From positions 1-64,000 of the forward strand of contig CAZWJF010000010.1 of assembly GCA_964634325.1 (NCBI GenBank): DNA of 64,000 nucleotides, read 5' to 3'. The position numbers were made by a program, and so were the translations under genes. This document shows, piece after piece, positions 8,419 through 16,763 of the stretch. Every line of letters begins with the position of its first letter. Position 1 is the first letter of the stretch. The DNA comes from JAJXWB01 sp964634325. Its GTDB lineage: Bacteria; Pseudomonadota; Alphaproteobacteria; Rhizobiales; Beijerinckiaceae. The notes under the pieces were generated by a model, which saw only the letters and a list, made by a program, of their open reading frames with translations, searched no databases and was not told the DNA's origin.

Positions 8419-9375
8419 GTGACCGAGATTTCCCGCTTCATCGACGCGACCGATCCGACCTCGCCGGCCCCCGGCCTGGCGGGCGCCGTGGTGGCGATCG
8501 GCAATTTCGACGGCCTGCATCGCGGCCATCGCGGGGTCGTCGCCCGCGCCAAGGCGCTCGCCGCCCGGCTCGGCAAGCCCTGCGCGGTGCTGACGTTCGA
8601 GCCGCATCCGGCGGACTTCTTCGCGAAGAAGAGCGTCATCTTTCGTCTGACCTCGCACGAGGCCAAGGCGGCGTTTCTGGAGCGCCTGGGGCTGGACGGC
8701 ATCATCGTGCTGACGTTCGACGCCGCGCTCGCCGGACTGTCGGCGCAGGCCTTCGTGGAGGACATTCTGGTTCGACGGCTCGGCGTCTCCGGGGTCGTGG
8801 TCGGCTACGATTTCCATTTCGGCGCTAAGCGGCAGGGCTCGCCGGAGTTCCTGAAGGCAGAAGGCGAGCGCCTCGGCTTTGCGGTCGATATCGTCGAGCG
8901 CATCGCGCAGGACGAGGAGGGCTCGCTCGACGCGGTCTCCTCCACGGCGACCCGCGCCGCGCTCGAGGCGGGCGACGTCGAACTCGCCGCGCGGCTGCTC
9001 GGCCATCCCTGGTTCGTCGAAGGCGAGGTGATTCACGGCCGCAAGCTCGGCCGTCAGCTCGGCTTTCCGACCGCCAATATCGCCCTCGACGCCTCCTGCA
9101 AGCTGCGCCACGGGATCTACGCCGTCACCTTGACCGTAGATGGCCGCACCTATGGCGGCGCGGCCAATTTCGGCCGACGCCCGACCTTCGACGACGGCCC
9201 TCCGTTGCTGGAGGTCTTCGTGCTCGACTTCGACGGCGACCTCTATGGCAGGATGGTGGAGGTCGCTTTCATCGGCTTCATCAGGCCGGAAGCGAAATTC
9301 GATTCGGTCGAGGCGCTGGTCGCCCGCATGAACGTGGACGTCGCCGAAGCGCGGCGAATGCTCGCCGGCCTCTGA
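8419..9375 (+). CDS. ribF: Bifunctional riboflavin kinase / FAD synthetase
   Basis: Makes FMN from riboflavin and then FAD. 318 residues. The N-terminal nucleotidyltransferase domain carries VAIGNFDGLHRGH (residues 29-41) and LTFEPHPADFF. The C-terminal kinase domain has HGRKLGRQLGFPTANI near 205-222 and a conserved GGAANFGRRPTF segment. Translation probably starts at GTG 8419; no ATG is available before the conserved core. In many bacteria ribF precedes ileS and lspA, but here those genes start about 3.7 kb downstream. Confidence 0.95.
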   Translation: MTEISRFIDATDPTSPAPGLAGAVVAIGNFDGLHRGHRGVVARAKALAARLGKPCAVLTFEPHPADFFAKKSVIFRLTSHEAKAAFLERLGLDGIIVLTFDAALAGLSAQAFVEDILVRRLGVSGVVVGYDFHFGAKRQGSPEFLKAEGERLGFAVDIVERIAQDEEGSLDAVSSTATRAALEAGDVELAARLLGHPWFVEGEVIHGRKLGRQLGFPTANIALDASCKLRHGIYAVTLTVDGRTYGGAANFGRRPTFDDGPPLLEVFVLDFDGDLYGRMVEVAFIGFIRPEAKFDSVEALVARMNVDVAEARRMLAGL

Positions 9376-9390
9376 CGCCGACCCTCGCGA

Positions 9391-9402
9391 ACTGACGTCA
9401 GT
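9391..9402. promoter_or_regulatory. Perfect 12-bp palindrome, possible operator
   Basis: ACTGACGTCAGT is a perfect dyad located between the end of ribF and the start of the 102-residue membrane protein, 57 nt upstream of the latter's ATG. Its size and position fit a dimer-binding operator. No regulator can be named from the sequence. Confidence 0.3.
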
Positions 9403-9458
9403 CATATTGCAGACGGACCTCACGCCTCTTATTTCTGCCGGCGAAAGCGAGGTCGGGC

Positions 9459-9767
9459 ATGTCCGCCAACTCAGAATCGCGGCCGCCGGAGGTTGAATAT
9501 CCGCGCGGCGAGATCGAGATCATCGCGCCCGGCGAACAGGCGAACCGCCGGCGCAGTCCCTTCGAATTCGAAGGCGCGTCGGCGCAGCGGACCTACACGT
9601 TCCGCACCGGCGCCAGCGGCTTTCTGGGCTTCGTCTTCGCTGCGCTCGTCGCAGGAGCGCTCATCGTTTTCGCCGCCGGGTTTTTCGCGGTGGTGATCAC
9701 GGTCGCGGTCGCGACGGTCGCGGGTTTCGCGCTGCGCAACAAGCTGCGCCAATGGCTGGGGCGTTGA
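9459..9767 (+). CDS. Hypothetical membrane protein with charged N-terminal region
   Basis: 102 residues I cannot assign to a family. Residues 1-50 are polar and rich in Glu, Pro and Arg. A hydrophobic block at about 53-92 can make two closely spaced helices, then a basic tail (RNKLRQWLGR). This suggests an inner-membrane protein with cytoplasmic ends. The start is supported by AGGTCGGG upstream. The last codons form the left arm of a perfect hairpin whose loop is the stop codon (9754-9777). Confidence 0.6.
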   Translation: MSANSESRPPEVEYPRGEIEIIAPGEQANRRRSPFEFEGASAQRTYTFRTGASGFLGFVFAALVAGALIVFAAGFFAVVITVAVATVAGFALRNKLRQWLGR

Positions 9768-9777
9768 CGCCCCAGCC
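9754..9777. terminator. Perfect 10-bp stem-loop with the stop codon in the loop
   Basis: GGCTGGGGCG and CGCCCCAGCC pair perfectly around a TTGA loop; TGA 9765-9767 is the stop codon of the 102-residue membrane protein. No T-tract follows. Placed between convergent genes, it may end transcription from both sides or protect 3' ends, but an intrinsic terminator would normally need a U-run. Confidence 0.5.
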
Positions 9778-9806
9778 CGCGCCTTTCGCGCCTTTGGATC
9801 GCGACG

Positions 9807-10427
9807 CTACGCGGTCTCCTCCGCGATCGCTTTCTTGACGTTCGGCAAGTCGGCCACGCGCGCCCGGTGCTCCATCACGCGCGGAATGCGCGCGGGGTCG
9901 ACGCCGTCCGCCTCCAGCCATTGCGCCAGCGTGAAAAGATAGGGATCGGCGATCGTATATGCGTCGCCCATGACCCAGGGGCCGCGCAGCATTCCGTCCT
10001 CGATCAGCTCGTAGCAGGCGCCGACCGACTCGGGGACTTTGCGCTGCATGTCGTCGAATGAACTCTGCTCATAGGCCCAGCGATGGCCGCGCATGCGGTG
10101 CGCGTGGGCGACGTGCAGCGTCGAACACAGATAGCTGTTGAACGCCTGCAATTCCGCAAAGGCGTAGGCGTCGTCCAACGGCGCGAGCCGCGCGTCTGGA
10201 TAGCTCTGCGCGACGAAGGCCAGCATGGCCGGCGTCTCCGTCAAGACGCCGTGCGACGTGACCAGCGCCGGCACGCGTCCTTTCGGATTGATGGCGAGAT
10301 AGTCCGGCGAGCGTTGCTCGGTCTTGCCGAAGTCGATCCTGCGTGTCGTGTAAGGCGCGCCGGCGTCGATCAGGGCGATGTGGGTCGCGAGCGCGCAGGT
10401 GTCCGGCGCGAAGTAGAGAGTGAACAT
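9807..10427 (-). CDS. Glutathione S-transferase family protein
   Basis: 206 residues. An N-terminal thioredoxin-like domain begins MFTLYFAPDTCALATHIAL and includes the cis-proline region NPKGRVPAL near residue 50. A helical C-terminal domain contains the N-capping-type segment GDAYTIADPYLFTLAQWL near 155. It likely conjugates or reduces small electrophiles using glutathione in the cytoplasm. The closest groups appear to be bacterial beta/nu-like GSTs, but the substrate is unknown. Lies 45 nt downstream of the exported MBL protein on the same strand, with no evident functional link. Confidence 0.85.
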   Translation of the reverse strand: MFTLYFAPDTCALATHIALIDAGAPYTTRRIDFGKTEQRSPDYLAINPKGRVPALVTSHGVLTETPAMLAFVAQSYPDARLAPLDDAYAFAELQAFNSYLCSTLHVAHAHRMRGHRWAYEQSSFDDMQRKVPESVGACYELIEDGMLRGPWVMGDAYTIADPYLFTLAQWLEADGVDPARIPRVMEHRARVADLPNVKKAIAEETA

Positions 10428-10472
10428 GGGCTGACCTCGAGCTGCGCAATGTGACCCGGGCCGTCGCCGCCA

Positions 10473-11249
10473 TCAATGGCCGTCGAGCACGAGAATCGTC
10501 GGCCTCTGCGGCAGGCTCGCGCGGGAAATCTCCACGCTGTTAGCGCCGGCGAAGCGGATGTCGAACGACGCGCGCGCTTGCGACAGAAAGCGCTCGAGCG
10601 TCGAAGGCCCGAAGAAATGCATGGGGATCGTCAACGGCGCGCGCAGAGCCACGATCGTCTCGATCATGCCGGCCGTTCCCAGCGTATAGGACCCGTCGAC
10701 AGGGGCGAGCAGCACGTCGATATGCCCGATCCGCCGCACATGTTCGGGCGTGAGGCGATGGTGCAGATGGCCGAGATGGGCGATGCATAGGCCCGCGGTC
10801 TCGAAAATGAAGATCGAATTGCCGTCGTATTCGGTGCCGCCGTCCCAGTCGCGGATATTGGTCGGCACATTGCGCACGCGCATGTCGCGTTCCGTCACCT
10901 CCCAATGCGCTGCCCCGCCATCCCGGCCCCAGCCGCGCAGCACATGCTTGATCGACGGGTCCGGCAAGAGGCTGTTGTGGGAGGAGTGCGCCTTGTTCAT
11001 CGTAGCGATATCGGGAACGACAGGGCTGCGGACGTAATCGTTGTAATCGGTGACGGCGGTTGCGCCTCCGGGGCTCTCGATCAGGAAACTGGCGTGGCCG
11101 ATGAAAGTCAGCCGCACAGTGTCGGTCGCCAGCGCCGCCCTCATGATCGTCGGCCCGCCCGCCACCATATCGGGGCATTTTTCCACTTCCGCAGCGCGAA
11201 GGGGAGCGGCGAGCCAGATCAGGGCGACGAGGGAATGGAACACGCGCAT
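10473..11249 (-). CDS. Exported metallo-beta-lactamase-fold hydrolase (UlaG-like)
   Basis: 258 residues beginning with a signal peptide (MRVFHSLVALIWLAAPLRAA). The mature part reads as a UlaG-type MBL fold: LTFIGHASFLIESPGG near residue 50, a hydrophobic strand IFIFETAGLCIAHLGHLHH around 150, and IDVLLAPVDGSYT with a late IPMHFFGPS. In this clade the classical HxHxDH is replaced by histidines and aspartates in other loops, so metal ligands need structural checking. Probably periplasmic; substrate unknown. The start at 11249 is the Met that directly begins the signal peptide. Confidence 0.75.
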   Translation of the reverse strand: MRVFHSLVALIWLAAPLRAAEVEKCPDMVAGGPTIMRAALATDTVRLTFIGHASFLIESPGGATAVTDYNDYVRSPVVPDIATMNKAHSSHNSLLPDPSIKHVLRGWGRDGGAAHWEVTERDMRVRNVPTNIRDWDGGTEYDGNSIFIFETAGLCIAHLGHLHHRLTPEHVRRIGHIDVLLAPVDGSYTLGTAGMIETIVALRAPLTIPMHFFGPSTLERFLSQARASFDIRFAGANSVEISRASLPQRPTILVLDGH

Positions 11250-11394
11250 GGCGGCCTCCGGCGGCAAGGCAAGAATAGCGCCGCCAGAGGCTGAGGGAAG
11301 GCGCCGCGCCGGCGGCCTGGGGGGCGCCGACCTTCGCCCAGATATTCGCAGCGAAGACGCCCGCGCAGGCTTCGTCCTGTCGTCGCCCGGCGCC

Positions 11395-11856
11395 TCATTG
11401 CCTGCTGGGCACGTAGTCGAACTTGCCAGGTTGGACGATAAAGAACAGGCAGTCCTCGGTCGACAGGCACTGCGTCACGTGCGCCTCCTCGCCCCTTTGG
11501 AACCAGTAGGATCCAGCCGGCAGCGGAACCGCCTTGCCGCCAGGAGCCTGATTGGCGCCAACGCCCTTGATGACCACGCCGAAATAATCCTCGGTATGTG
11601 TGTGGACCGGACTGACAAAGCCGTGCGGCATACGAATGAACGTACCGTGGCGGCCGTTCTGCAGATCGCCATAGGCGGGCCCGGCGAAGAGCTCCCCCTT
11701 GTCGGTCTTCACGCCCGAACCGAAGAACGTGATCTGACCGGCCGGCGTGCTGACGGATGGACCCTCGTGCGTCGGGGCGGCGGTCTGCGCCACCGCGGCG
11801 CTGGAAGCGACCGCGACGACGGCAGCGACGCTGGCGATCAATGATCTGAATTTCAT
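11395..11856 (-). CDS. Exported cupin-like protein (DUF4437-like)
   Basis: 153 residues with a signal peptide (MKFRSLIASVAAVVAVASSAAVA). The mature cupin fold includes PVHTHTEDYFGVVIKG, where the histidines and glutamate match cupin motif 1 metal ligands, and a second block GSYWFQRGEEAHVTQC. The pattern suggests a metal-dependent enzyme or a small-molecule sensor in the periplasm. The start at 11856 is supported by GGAGACGAG upstream. It is divergent from a LysR regulator, with a shared 150-nt control region, so the regulator probably controls it. Confidence 0.7.
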   Translation of the reverse strand: MKFRSLIASVAAVVAVASSAAVAQTAAPTHEGPSVSTPAGQITFFGSGVKTDKGELFAGPAYGDLQNGRHGTFIRMPHGFVSPVHTHTEDYFGVVIKGVGANQAPGGKAVPLPAGSYWFQRGEEAHVTQCLSTEDCLFFIVQPGKFDYVPSRQ

Positions 11857-11974
11857 AACTCGTCTCCGATTTGACAGGGGTTGAGGCGGCGGAAAGGAGA
11901 GGGATGAACCAGTCCGTAGCCGGCGGAGGCAGAGGTATGACCTTCCATTGATCGTCAGTAGATGATAATTTTCC

Positions 11975-11986
11975 AAGGTATACTTT
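11975..11986. promoter_or_regulatory. Near-palindromic LysR-type operator candidate
   Basis: AAGGTATACTTT is symmetric except for one position pair and sits in the AT-rich part of the region between the cupin gene and its divergent LysR regulator. It lies 20 nt from the regulator start. LysR proteins typically bind dyads of this size (T-N11-A type) between divergent genes. No direct evidence beyond sequence. Confidence 0.4.
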
Positions 11987-12006
11987 CATAATTTAAAAGG
12001 TTGTGC

Positions 12007-12921
12007 TTGGACCGGTTCGACGCCTTGCGCACACTCGTGGCGGCCATCGACGGAGGCTCGCTGTCAGCCGCCTCGCGCGCGTTGCGCAGGCCGCTGCCGA
12101 CAGTCAGCCGGAAGATTTCGGAACTGGAGCGGCATCTCGGCGCGCGTCTCCTCGTCCGCACGAGCCGCAAGCTGGAGTTGACGGAGGCGGGGGTCGATTT
12201 TGTCGCGGCGGCCCGGCGTGTGCTCGGCGAACTGGAAGAAGCCGAGCGCGCGGCGTCGGGCGAATATCGGGAGGCGAGCGGCCAATTGCTGGTCACAGCG
12301 CCCCTTATGTTCGGGCGACTGCACGTTCAGCCGCTGGCGCTGGCCTTTCTCGCGGAGCAGCCGCGTATCTCGATCCGGCTGGTGCTGTCCGACAGCAATA
12401 TCGATCTCATCGATCATCACGTCGATGTCGCGGTCCGGCTCGGGCGGCTGCCGGACAGCAGCCTGGCCGCGATCCGTGTCGGCGAGGTCCAGTGGATCAC
12501 CTGCGCGAGTCCTGCCTATCTGGCTCGCCGTGGAACGCCGGCGACTCCCGAGGACCTCGTCGGCCACGATTGCCTCGCGTTCGAAGGGCTGACGCCGTCG
12601 CGTCTCTGGCGTTTCGGAGATGGGCCCGCTAACGGTCCCGTGCCCATCTCTCCGCGCTTTGCCTGCAACACCGCAGACGCCCTGATCGCGTCCGTGAGCA
12701 GCGGCCTCGGCATCGCGCGGATGGCCTCTTATCAGACGGCCGACGCGTTGGCGTCGGGTGCGCTCGTCACGATACTCGACGAGTACGTCCCTCAGCCGAT
12801 CCCTGTCCATCTGATCCATGCGCACCAAGGTCAGGCGCCGCTGAAGCTGCGAACATTTCTTGATTTCGCCGCGCCGCGGCTCCGCGCGGAGCTTGCGGCG
12901 CTTCCGCGCCGGGCAGGGTAG
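12007..12921 (+). CDS. LysR-family transcriptional regulator
   Basis: 304 residues. The N-terminal winged helix-turn-helix (residues 1-60) includes GSLSAASRALRRPLPTVSRKISELE, followed by a LysR substrate-binding domain. The C-terminal half has the VAVRLGRLPDSSL and ASPAYLARRGTP segments common in the family. The start is probably TTG 12007: it gives the usual MDRFDALR opening and has AAAAGG 6 nt upstream; TTG 12001 is an alternative adding two residues. Divergent from the exported cupin gene and probably its regulator; the inducer is unknown. Confidence 0.85.
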   Translation: MDRFDALRTLVAAIDGGSLSAASRALRRPLPTVSRKISELERHLGARLLVRTSRKLELTEAGVDFVAAARRVLGELEEAERAASGEYREASGQLLVTAPLMFGRLHVQPLALAFLAEQPRISIRLVLSDSNIDLIDHHVDVAVRLGRLPDSSLAAIRVGEVQWITCASPAYLARRGTPATPEDLVGHDCLAFEGLTPSRLWRFGDGPANGPVPISPRFACNTADALIASVSSGLGIARMASYQTADALASGALVTILDEYVPQPIPVHLIHAHQGQAPLKLRTFLDFAAPRLRAELAALPRRAG

Positions 12922-13114
12922 GGCCTGCCTTCGCCGCCCCTTCCCGCCCGGGGCAAACGTGCTATAGCAGCGCCATGGTCGGCCTTCGCGTCATCGCACG
13001 AATTATCCGCCCGGACCGCGCTCGAGCCTGAGTTCGCGCGGCGCCGGGTTCGCTCCGTTTCGTCCTTCGCTATTCCGGCCGCCCGCACACGGCGGCCCAG
13101 TCCACGGTTCCGCC

Positions 13115-16100
13115 ATGAACGAAGTCAAGAAGGCCGACAAATCGGCCGAGAAGTCTGGTCCTGATTATTCCGCCAGCCTCTTTCTGCCGCAGACGGATTT
13201 TCCGATGCGGGCCGGTCTCCCGAAGAAAGAGCCGGAAATTCTCGCTCGCTGGAATGAGATCGACCTCTACGCGCGGCTGCGCGAGGCGGGAAAAGGCCGC
13301 AAGAAATTCGTCCTTCACGACGGCCCGCCCTACGCCAACGGCGCGATCCATATCGGCCATGCGCTCAACAAGACCCTGAAGGATCTCGTGACGCGCTCTC
13401 AGCAGATGCTGAACAAGGATTCGAACTACGTTCCGGGTTGGGACTGCCACGGTCTGCCGATCGAGTGGAAGATCGAGGAGGAGAATTATCGCTCCAAGGG
13501 CAAGGCCAAGCCCGACCTGCGCGACAGCGCGGCGATGATCGCATTCCGGCGCGAGTGCCGCGCCTACGCGGACCATTGGGTCGACGTGCAACGCGAGGAG
13601 TTCAAGCGGCTCGGCGTCGTCGGCGACTGGGATCATCCCTATCTGACGATGACCTATCCGGCCGAGGCCCAGATCGCGCGCGAACTGTTCAAGTTCGCTG
13701 AAAACGGTTTGCTCTATCGCGGCTCGAAGCCGGTCATGTGGTCGGTTGTCGAAAAGACCGCGCTCGCCGAGGCGGAAGTCGAGTACGAAGATCACACCAG
13801 CGACACGGTGTGGGTCGCCTTTCCAATCACGACGCTGGGCGGCTATCTGGGCGAAGCCTCCACCGAGGAAGAAGCCGCCGACGCTTCGGTCGTCATCTGG
13901 ACGACCACGCCCTGGACGCTGCCCGGCAACCGCGCGATCTCGTTCAGTCCGAAGATTTCCTACGGCGTCTATCGCGTGACGGCCGCGCCCGAGAATAATT
14001 GGGCCAAGGTCGGCGCGAAATACGTGCTCGCCGACAAGCTGGCCGAGGATGTCTTCAAGGCCGCGAAGGTCGAAGGCTACGAGCGCCTGTCGAACATCTC
14101 GGCCGCAACCCTCGCCAATGTCGAGACCGCGCATCCGCTGGCCGGGTTCGGCGGCGGCTACGGCTTTCGCGTGCCGCTGCTCGCCGGCGATCATGTCACC
14201 GACGACGCTGGCACGGGCTTCGTCCATACGGCGCCGAGCCACGGCCGGGAGGACTTCGACATCTGGATGGCGTCCGGCCGCCAGCTCGCCGAACGCAAGA
14301 TCGAATCGCGCATCCCCTATACGGTCGACGAGGACAGTTTTTATACGGACGAAGCGCCGGGCTTTTCCGGCAAGCGCGTCCTGACCGAGAAGGGCGACAA
14401 GGGCGACGCCAACGACGCCGTCATCAAGGCGATGATCGAGCGTGGCGCGCTGATCGCGCGCGGCCGTCTCAAGCACCAGTATCCGCATTCATGGCGCTCG
14501 AAGAAGCCGGTCATTTTCCGCAATACGCCGCAATGGTTCGTGGCGATGGACAAGCCGTTCGTCCCGAACGACGCGGCGGGCAATGGCGAGCAGGCGTCGC
14601 TGCGCGCTGTTGCATTGGAAGAGATCACGAAGGTTCGTTGGGCGCCGCCGTCCGGCCAGAACCGCATCACCGGCATGATCGCCGCTAAACCCGATTGGGT
14701 GCTGTCGCGCCAGCGCGCCTGGGGCGTGCCGATCGCGGTGTTCGTGAAGAAGGGCGAGCATGCGCCGCTCGTCGATGCGCGCGTCAACAAGCGCATCGCC
14801 GACGCCTTCGAGACCGAGGGCGCCGACGCGTGGTACGCGCAAGGCGCCAAGGAACGCTTCCTCGGCAGCGATTATGATCCGAACGACTACGACAAGATCG
14901 ACGACGTTCTGGACGTCTGGTTCGATTCGGGCTCGACCCATGCTTTCGTTCTTGAAGACGCGAGGCGCTTCCCGGGTCTGCAGGGCGTCCACCGCATCCG
15001 CGACGGCGGCGCCGACGAAGTCATGTATCTCGAAGGCTCCGACCAGCATCGTGGCTGGTTCCATTCCTCGCTGCTGGAATCCTGCGGCACGCGCGGCCGC
15101 GCGCCCTACGATGTCGTGCTGACCCACGGCTTCACGCTCGACGAGCACGGTCGCAAGATGTCGAAGTCGCTCGGCAATACCGTCGTGCCGCAGAAGGTGA
15201 TCGCCGAGAGCGGCGCCGACATTCTGCGATTGTGGACGGCGAGCGTGGATTATTCCGACGACCAGCGCATCGGGCCGGAAATCCTCAAGTTCGTCACCGA
15301 CAATTATCGCAAGCTGCGGAACATCGTGCGCTGGATGCTCGGCGCGCTCGCGCATTTCTCTGAAGGCGACCGGATCGACTGGAAGAGCATGCCGGAGCTC
15401 GAACGCTTCATGCTGCATCGCCTCGGCGAGGTCGACGCCGTCGTGCAGCAGGCCTACGCCGATTTCGACTACAAGAAGGTCGTCGCCACGGTGACGCCGT
15501 TCCTGACAGGCGATTGTTCGGCCTTCTACTTCGATATCCGCAAGGACGCGCTCTATTGCGAGGCGCCGTCCAGCCATCTGCGCAAATCGACCCTGACCGT
15601 GGTCGATGCGATCTGCGACGCGGTGCTGAAATGGCTCGCGCCGATCCTCGTCTTCACGACGGACGAGGCCTGGGGCCATTACAGGCCCAACGGCGCGCCT
15701 TCGGTGCACCTGGAAATCTTCCCGCAGGGGCTCGCGGCCTATCGCGACGACGCGCTCGCCGACCGCTGGAAGAAGATTCGGCGCGTCCGCTCCGTCGTGA
15801 CAGGCGCGCTGGAGATCGAGCGCGCCAACAAGTCGATCGGCGCCTCGCTGGAGGCGGCGCCCGTCGTCCATGTCGCCGATCCCGATCTGCGCGCGGCGCT
15901 GGACGGCGTCGACTTCGCCGACGTCTGCATCACCTCGGCTATCGAAATTCGCGCCGATGACGGACCGGTGGAAGCCTTCCGTCTGCCGGAGGTCGCGGGC
16001 GTGGCCGTGACGCCGGCCAGGGCGCAGGGACGCAAATGCGCCCGCTCCTGGAGGATTTCGCCGCTGGTCGGAACCGATCCCCAATATCCCGACGTCACGC

Positions 16101-16153
16101 CGCGCGACGCTGACGCGCTGCGCGAGCTGAAGTCGCTCGGGCGTTGGGGATGA
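13115..16153 (+). CDS. ileS: Isoleucyl-tRNA synthetase
   Basis: 1012 residues. Charges tRNA-Ile. Seen: the HIGH motif (GAIHIGHALNK, near residue 88), the CP1 editing domain (TTTPWTLPGNRAIS region), a zinc-independent linker, and KMSKS as HGRKMSKSLGN near 680. The C-terminal region, where many bacterial IleRS carry a four-cysteine zinc site, keeps only one cysteine (GRKCARSW) and ends in a PDVTPRDADALRE segment, as is common in alphaproteobacteria. The stop overlaps lspA's ATG by 4 nt (ATGA 16150-16153), so the genes are coupled. Confidence 0.97.
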   Translation: MNEVKKADKSAEKSGPDYSASLFLPQTDFPMRAGLPKKEPEILARWNEIDLYARLREAGKGRKKFVLHDGPPYANGAIHIGHALNKTLKDLVTRSQQMLNKDSNYVPGWDCHGLPIEWKIEEENYRSKGKAKPDLRDSAAMIAFRRECRAYADHWVDVQREEFKRLGVVGDWDHPYLTMTYPAEAQIARELFKFAENGLLYRGSKPVMWSVVEKTALAEAEVEYEDHTSDTVWVAFPITTLGGYLGEASTEEEAADASVVIWTTTPWTLPGNRAISFSPKISYGVYRVTAAPENNWAKVGAKYVLADKLAEDVFKAAKVEGYERLSNISAATLANVETAHPLAGFGGGYGFRVPLLAGDHVTDDAGTGFVHTAPSHGREDFDIWMASGRQLAERKIESRIPYTVDEDSFYTDEAPGFSGKRVLTEKGDKGDANDAVIKAMIERGALIARGRLKHQYPHSWRSKKPVIFRNTPQWFVAMDKPFVPNDAAGNGEQASLRAVALEEITKVRWAPPSGQNRITGMIAAKPDWVLSRQRAWGVPIAVFVKKGEHAPLVDARVNKRIADAFETEGADAWYAQGAKERFLGSDYDPNDYDKIDDVLDVWFDSGSTHAFVLEDARRFPGLQGVHRIRDGGADEVMYLEGSDQHRGWFHSSLLESCGTRGRAPYDVVLTHGFTLDEHGRKMSKSLGNTVVPQKVIAESGADILRLWTASVDYSDDQRIGPEILKFVTDNYRKLRNIVRWMLGALAHFSEGDRIDWKSMPELERFMLHRLGEVDAVVQQAYADFDYKKVVATVTPFLTGDCSAFYFDIRKDALYCEAPSSHLRKSTLTVVDAICDAVLKWLAPILVFTTDEAWGHYRPNGAPSVHLEIFPQGLAAYRDDALADRWKKIRRVRSVVTGALEIERANKSIGASLEAAPVVHVADPDLRAALDGVDFADVCITSAIEIRADDGPVEAFRLPEVAGVAVTPARAQGRKCARSWRISPLVGTDPQYPDVTPRDADALRELKSLGRWG

Positions 16154-16650
16154 AGATCCACTGCCGATATATCGGCGCGGCGGCGGCGGGGCTCGCCTTC
16201 GCCGTTGACCAGATTTCGAAATACTGGATTATCGAGGTCTTTGATCTCGAAGAGAAATCTCCGATCCGCCTGACGCCGTTTCTCGACCTCGTCATGGCCT
16301 GGAACCGCGGGATTTCCTACTCCCTGTTCCCTGCCGACAGCCCGGTGGGGCGCTGGGCGCTGCTCGCGGTCGCGGCCTGCGCGGTCGGATTGCTCGGCGC
16401 CTGGCTGTGGCGGACGCAGGATCGGATTACGGCGCTCGGCCTCGGTCTGGTCGTCGGCGGGGCGCTCGGCAACGCTGTCGATCGCGCCCGCTACGGCGCG
16501 GTGGCGGACTTCCTGTATCTGCATACCTCCCTGCCGGTCGGGCCGCTGGCCAATTACGTGTTCAACGTGGCCGACATGGCGATCGTTGCCGGAGTGGCTC
16601 TCCTCCTGTATGAGTCCCTTCGCTCGAGGCCTGCGGCGACGGCGGCGTGA
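16150..16650 (+). CDS. lspA: Lipoprotein signal peptidase (signal peptidase II)
   Basis: 166 residues, inner membrane, four transmembrane helices. It cleaves prolipoprotein signal peptides ahead of the lipidated cysteine. Catalytic aspartates lie in GNAVDRARYGAVADFL and FNVADMAI, the two diagnostic motifs. The conserved asparagine is in VMAWNRGISYSLF. The start ATG 16150 overlaps the ileS stop; a TTG 6 nt upstream is less likely. Its substrates in this window include the lipoproteins at 62107 and 63277. Confidence 0.95.
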   Translation: MKIHCRYIGAAAAGLAFAVDQISKYWIIEVFDLEEKSPIRLTPFLDLVMAWNRGISYSLFPADSPVGRWALLAVAACAVGLLGAWLWRTQDRITALGLGLVVGGALGNAVDRARYGAVADFLYLHTSLPVGPLANYVFNVADMAIVAGVALLLYESLRSRPAATAA

Positions 16651-16763
16651 GGCGCCTCCAAATCGCCGCGAATGGGCAGGATAAGCTCCTCAAGGGCGCG
16701 CCTGCTCCCCGGCATTTCCGTTGCGGCGGCGCGTATGGGGGCGTTTGGATGAGGAAATCGGAC

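Noticed and set aside
14489..16084. Long open frame antisense to ileS
   Set aside because: High-GC sequence keeps antisense frames open; the sense frame has all IleRS motifs and the antisense protein has no recognisable domain.
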